Assembly (NCBI GenBank): GCA_003427395.1
Contig: BFEA01000088.1
Coordinates: 3,660,407-3,694,543, forward strand
Source: Chara braunii
Lineage: Eukaryota > Streptophyta > Charophyceae > Charales > Characeae
Length of the DNA stretch: 34,137 bases
Reading direction: 5' to 3'
Part shown: positions 30,561 to 34,137 of the stretch, piece after piece
Numbering within the stretch: position 1 is the stretch's first letter
Layout of the letters: each line of letters starts with the position of its first letter
Notes under the pieces: generated by a model
The model's database searches: none
The model's input: only the letters and a program-made list of their open reading frames with translations
Told to the model about the DNA's origin: nothing
Translations under genes and position numbers: made by a program

Positions 30561-31298
30561 CCCCGCTAACGTGCTTCCACGAGTCTCCCCGATGATGGCG
30601 GGAACTCTCCGGGTGCTCACCTGGGAAAATTCCGCGGACGATGAACGATCGTCGAAAGATGCGGACAACAGCGATGATGAGGATGCGACGGTTCCCAAAT
30701 TAGCACGACAGCGAATTTACTATCCGCCACCCAGAACGATCGCGAAAACGATGCATCTGACCAGTAGGAATGTACGAAGGACCCGGGCGATGATTTTGGG
30801 CGAACCCCTCGTTCAGTTCTCGAGGATGGCCGATTCTTTGGAACCCCCTCAGACCCTGTACGAAGGAACGACCCCTCTCCTCACACGTTACAACGACAAA
30901 AGACCATTCTGCGAGATTACGGGCCTACCACAATCCTTGCTGCAACCCGCAAAAGAGGTACACTTGCTACACTTGGGGGCGGAAACCAGTTCTTTGGAAC
31001 CCCCTGGCGTCTTGAGGCAGCATCAGACGGGCTCGGAATCAAGATCGCAACTAAACCAGTACCGTGGCAAGATATCTACGATGGAATCACCCCGGAAGGA
31101 CATGTGGCCATCCGGGAAGAGGACGCACAGATGATGGCCACGGTGTTCTCCTGGTGATCGGACCACTCGTTTATCTCCACGCCACCAGCCGAAGCGGCGA
31201 AACAAGTGCGCACGAAGCAGATCGACATACGGATCTAGGATCTGATTCAGCCCTATGAACTACACGTTCCACAATACGTACCTAATGAGATTCACTGT
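30561..31298 (+). pseudogene. pol: protease-RT linker of gypsy pol
   Basis: Matches 1-650 of copy 1 (QRIYYPPPRTI, MILGEPLVQFSRM, DSLEPPQTLYEGTTPLL). DSLEPP-like blocks occur twice in each copy (SLEPPQTL, SLEPPGVL), a small internal repeat. An acidic stretch near 30640-30690 (SKDADNSDDED) precedes it. The frame is lost around 31030-31300 by indels and stops. Confidence 0.72.
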
Positions 31299-31987
31299 TT
31301 GATCGCCGACATTCTGACAGAATATCAAGGAGCGATTAGTGTGACGGACACTGACATCGGATTGTCATTGGTTATACAACACGAGATCGAGACAGGAAGC
31401 CACCTGCCAATCCATTGCAAGCCTTATCGATACTCTCTGACCGAACGAAAGATAGCCTTACAACGAATCAGGGAATTTGAAGCGAACGGATGGATTGAAC
31501 CCGCTGCTGGGCCATGGTCATTCCCGATAGTATTAGTGCCGAAAAAGAATGGGTCGATCCGCATTTGCATCGATTATTGTAAGTTGAACGACATCATGAT
31601 CAAAGATGTGTATCCCCTTCCCCGGATTGATGATTTGCTGGATGCGATTGGGTGTCCAAATTATTTCAGTAAATTTGATATTCGGCATGGGTTCCATCAT
31701 ATACTGGTTAAAGAGGAAGATCAGCCGAAGACGGATTTCGTCTTGTTTGAAGGCACGTGGCAGTGGATCAGGTGTCCTATGGGGATTTGCAACGCGCCAA
31801 CCACGTTTCAGCGGGCTACGAACGTGACATTTCATAACTTCGTCAACAAAACACGGCTAACTCAGGGCATGATCAACTTCTGCATTATTGTTTACATGGA
31901 TGACATTCTCGTTTACTTAGAGACGTATCACGGATACGCTTAGCACATCGAATGAACGTCGGGAGCGTCGAGAGATGTCGGTGTAGG
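31299..31987 (+). pseudogene. pol: reverse transcriptase of gypsy copy 2, active site intact
   Basis: Open through 31943: RYSLTERKIALQRIREFEANG, PIVLVPKKNGSIRICIDY, VYPLPRIDDLLDAIG, FSKFDIRHGFHHI, MGICNAPTTFQRATNV and YMDDILVY. The YMDD catalytic box is at 31893-31904. A TAG at 31941-31943 and TGA soon after end it; the match to copy 1 then fades by 31987, before the thumb. Likely inactive because truncated. Confidence 0.9.
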
Positions 31988-32564
31988 GGTCGTACCCTGA
32001 AGGACTTTCGAGCCTTGGTCGACCCCACTGCGGGTCCCATTTGGCTCGACCCGCCCGCGCTCACGCTCAGGGCGCAGGTCGTTCGTCCCTGGGGCACCCC
32101 CACCTAGTGCTTTGAGATGGATGGGGATGAGCCATTTGCGAGACGGCCTTACATTGGGGGATGTAGCTCCGCTCTCGCGTCTAGATGGTAGCTCTTTGAT
32201 CACTCGTGGCGTTTTCTCGATTCATTTAGGTCTGACAATTGCTCCTTCCAATACGTAGGCAGTCCAGGGAGTTTATTGAGAGTTTGTCTTCTTTCCGTGT
32301 ATAGGCCAAGCATCATCCATTGGACCACACACCTTTTCACTAGGTGCAGCTACTCGAGATGGTCTCCATTGGCATCCTCGGGGTGCGACGGCACTGCCCA
32401 ACCCCTAGCCCCCATAATTTTTTTTGCTTAAACCATCAGTACCTTCCCCACTGTTAAGAAATTACGCGATACTGGTCAGTACCCGAACTTTTCGGGGGTC
32501 GACAGAGCCTCGGCGTGGATTCCCAACAGTGGGTACGAACTCTTATTATTCGTTATTTTGCTGG
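31988..32564. other. no gene seen; junction after the broken gypsy copy
   Basis: GC-rich at 32000-32110, then unremarkable sequence. No homology to copy 1 beyond RT. Confidence 0.45.
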
Positions 32565-32592
32565 TTTTTTTTTTTTTTTTTTTTTTTTTTTT
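32565..32592 (+). repeat. poly(T), 28 bases
   Basis: Uninterrupted T-run. On the minus strand it is a poly(A), possibly the tail of an old retroposed sequence to its right, but no body is recognised. Confidence 0.95.
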
Positions 32593-32832
32593 CCGTGGTC
32601 GGACATTTTTTTGGCCTTGGACCAACGTGGACAGCGGTGGCGATGTGGAAACGTTACCGGGTCCCGTGAACGGCCGTTGTTGCGCGGCAGTTGGCCGGTC
32701 GGTGGTGTGCGGTCGTCGATGGATGGTCCGTGGTGGGCGACCGGGTTCGCGGGGGCGGGGGGGGGGTTGGAGGGAGGGACCATCTCGCATCGACGCGCGA
32801 CCGACCCACGTGGGGTTCTCCGCGGGCCGCCA

Positions 32833-32863
<31 letters not shown>

Positions 32864-33187
32864 ACGTGGCCGCCGTCGTTGTTTCATCGACAGTACGCGA
32901 GGAAGGTCAGCGCACTTGGTGATTGCGAGGTGAGTTCCCCCGCCCTCTTGTTGTTCCTCCTCTTCTTCTTCTGACTTCGACTTCAAAGGACTTAGACTTA
33001 AGAGGACTTCTACTTCGACTTCAGAGGAGAGAGATCATTGGTTTATCTATTGGCGACAGTGTAGGATATGACGACTTTTGATATCGGATAACGTCAGGAT
33101 TTAGGGATTAGTACCGGCGGTGTTCTGACCCGACACAGGTTACATCAGGGATTATGTGTGATGGCACTGGTGACTAGCCCCAGATCC
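32593..33187. other. no gene seen; contains a (CT)n tract
   Basis: GC-rich to 32830, then a CT microsatellite at 32837-32863, then ACTTC/CTTCGACTT-type short repeats at 32975-33030. Frames through the CT tract are artefacts. Confidence 0.5.
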
Positions 33188-33242
33188 ATGTCACCTCCGT
33201 GACACCACCGTGTCACCTCCGTGTCACCTCCGTGTCACCTCC
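33188..33242 (+). repeat. 11-bp tandem repeat, five units
   Basis: GTGTCACCTCC units start at 33188, 33199 (diverged), 33210, 33221 and 33232; the last three are identical. Confidence 0.92.
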
Positions 33243-33488
33243 CTCGTCTCTCCTGCCCCCTTTGTGTGTGTATGGTTGCACGGATGTGAAGCGCCTTCCG
33301 TGTTTGGCTTCTGATCCATCGAAAAGAAAAGGAAAAAAAAAAAACGAATATGGATCAAACCTCGGGTCACGAGTTATATTTTTGTTGAAAAAAAAAAGAA
33401 CGACAAAAAGTTCCATAACAAAGAACGAATGAATGAAAGCAACAAAGCAAGAAATAAAGAAAGACAGAAAGGAGACGAAGAATAAGAA

Positions 33489-33582
33489 AAAGAAGAAGAA
33501 GAAGAAGAAGAAGAAGAAGAAGAAGAAGAAGACGAAGAAGAAGAAGAAGAAGAAGAAGAAGAAGAAGAAGAAGAAGAAGAAA
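33489..33582 (+). repeat. (GAA)n microsatellite, ~94 bp
   Basis: AAG/GAA triplets with one GAC interruption near 33531. Flanked by A-rich sequence from 33312 on. Confidence 0.95.
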
Positions 33583-33607
33583 AACAAAGGAAAAAAAGAA
33601 ATAAAAC

Positions 33608-33691
33608 CGGGTTACGGCGGCCATACCATGTCGCAGGCCGCCGATCGGCCGAACCCGTCAAACCCCCTCGAACAACTTTTTTTTTTTTTTT
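33608..33691 (+). other. hairpin with faint 5S rRNA resemblance, then T15
   Basis: CGGGTT (33608-33613) pairs with AACCCG (33652-33657), and GGCGGCC (33616-33622) with GGCCGCC (33636-33642). GGTTACGG, CCATACCA, CCGATC and GAAC occur in the order of 5S rRNA helices, but the copy is too short. A 15-base T-run (33677-33691) follows. Confidence 0.3.
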
Positions 33692-33869
33692 GTCAAAACA
33701 AAAGGAACCTTTTCGCTGCCTGTTGGCGCCATAGCTCCAGCGGCCATCGCCTTTCAGCGGCCTTCAGGCAAAGGCGCCACCTTGCACTGTGTAGGTGATT
33801 GGTTAGGATGAGGACAGGGCAGCGAGGTTAGGATGAGCATAGAGCATCTTGCCTGTGGCGGGCGCTGTG

Positions 33870-34137
33870 GATGACGACGGAGAATAAGAAGAAAAGGAAG
33901 GAGAAGAAGAGGAAGGAGAAGAAGAGGAGGACGAAGAAGAAGAAGAAGCTGAAGAAGAAGAAGAAGAAGAACAGGAGGAGGAGGAAGAAGATGAAGCGGA
34001 AGACAACCATCGCCTTTTCTCTTCTTTCTCTTCGTCTCTTTCATGTCCTCCCTCCTCCTCCTCCTCTTCTTCGTCGGAGTTGTCTTCCTCCTCCTCCTTG
34101 TCATCGCCGTCTTCCTCCTCCTCACCCTTTTCCTCTT
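33870..34137 (+). repeat. purine tract switching to pyrimidine tract
   Basis: 33874-34005 is nearly all GAA/GAG-type purine; 34010-34137 is CTT/CTC-type pyrimidine. The two arms are imperfectly complementary and may fold back. Frames across both are artefacts. Confidence 0.85.

Larger units (their letters stand above)
27586..31990 (+). mobile_element. Ty3/gypsy retrotransposon, copy 2 (3' part missing)
   Basis: LTR-like region, primer-binding site, gag, protease, linker and RT in order. Similarity to copy 1 stops at about 31987, just after RT, so RNase H, integrase and the 3' LTR are lost. What remains is better preserved than copy 1 (YMDD intact), but gag and protease have stops and frameshifts. 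Confidence 0.88.

Noticed and set aside
33213-34125. Lys-, Phe-, Ser- and Leu-rich ORFs near the right end
   Set aside because: They translate GAA/CTT repeats and poly(T); no protein-like composition outside the repeat.

Overview
The window looks like nuclear DNA of a plant-lineage eukaryote, probably a streptophyte (charophyte-type) green alga. It has decayed Ty3/gypsy and L1-like retroelements, long GA microsatellites, diverged pieces of cytosolic-type 25S rRNA and U6 snRNA, and almost no host genes. Chara is the best guess, but it rests on overall character, not on a marker gene. Scattered single N bases show a draft assembly, so some frameshifts may be sequencing errors.

Layout: (1) 1-6137 is a decayed Ty3/gypsy element on the plus strand, cut by the window edge. 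It holds the protease-RT linker, RT with a mutated YMDD box, RNase H, an unusual PHD-like finger, and integrase. A ~960-bp DNA transposon with a visible target duplication interrupts the 3' end of pol. An LTR fragment follows. (2) 6138-11290 has no credible protein gene. It is a mosaic of small structured pieces: a ~187-bp repeat present twice, 25S rRNA fragments in both orientations, two halves of a U6-like snRNA, and at least eight ~36-nt hairpins of one family. (3) 15828-11661 (minus) is an L1-like LINE with ORF1, endonuclease and half of the RT; its 3' end is missing. (4) 15829-18983 is mostly non-coding, with hairpins, a C-rich stretch and GA tracts. (5) 18990-22250 (plus) is the only convincing host gene, an uninterrupted 1086-codon reading frame for a protein I do not recognise, with N-terminal hydrophobic segments, a long helical body and an acidic tract. 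(6) 22251-24440 is non-coding. (7) 26495-24476 (minus) is the 3' part of a second LINE. (8) 26955-27123 is a 169-bp GA tract. (9) 27586-31990 (plus) is a second copy of the same gypsy family. It has an LTR-like region containing a 123-codon frame, an initiator-Met-type primer-binding site, gag, protease and RT, and breaks just after RT. (10) 31991-34137 is low-complexity and repeat-rich.

The two gypsy copies overlap in the linker-RT part. Together they show the family order: LTR, PBS, gag with zinc knuckle, protease, RT, RNase H, PHD-like finger, integrase, unknown 3' region, LTR. The most interesting signals are the reading frame inside the LTR, whose differences between copies fall mainly at third codon positions, and the RNA-derived mosaic with its hairpin family at 6.1-11.2 kb.
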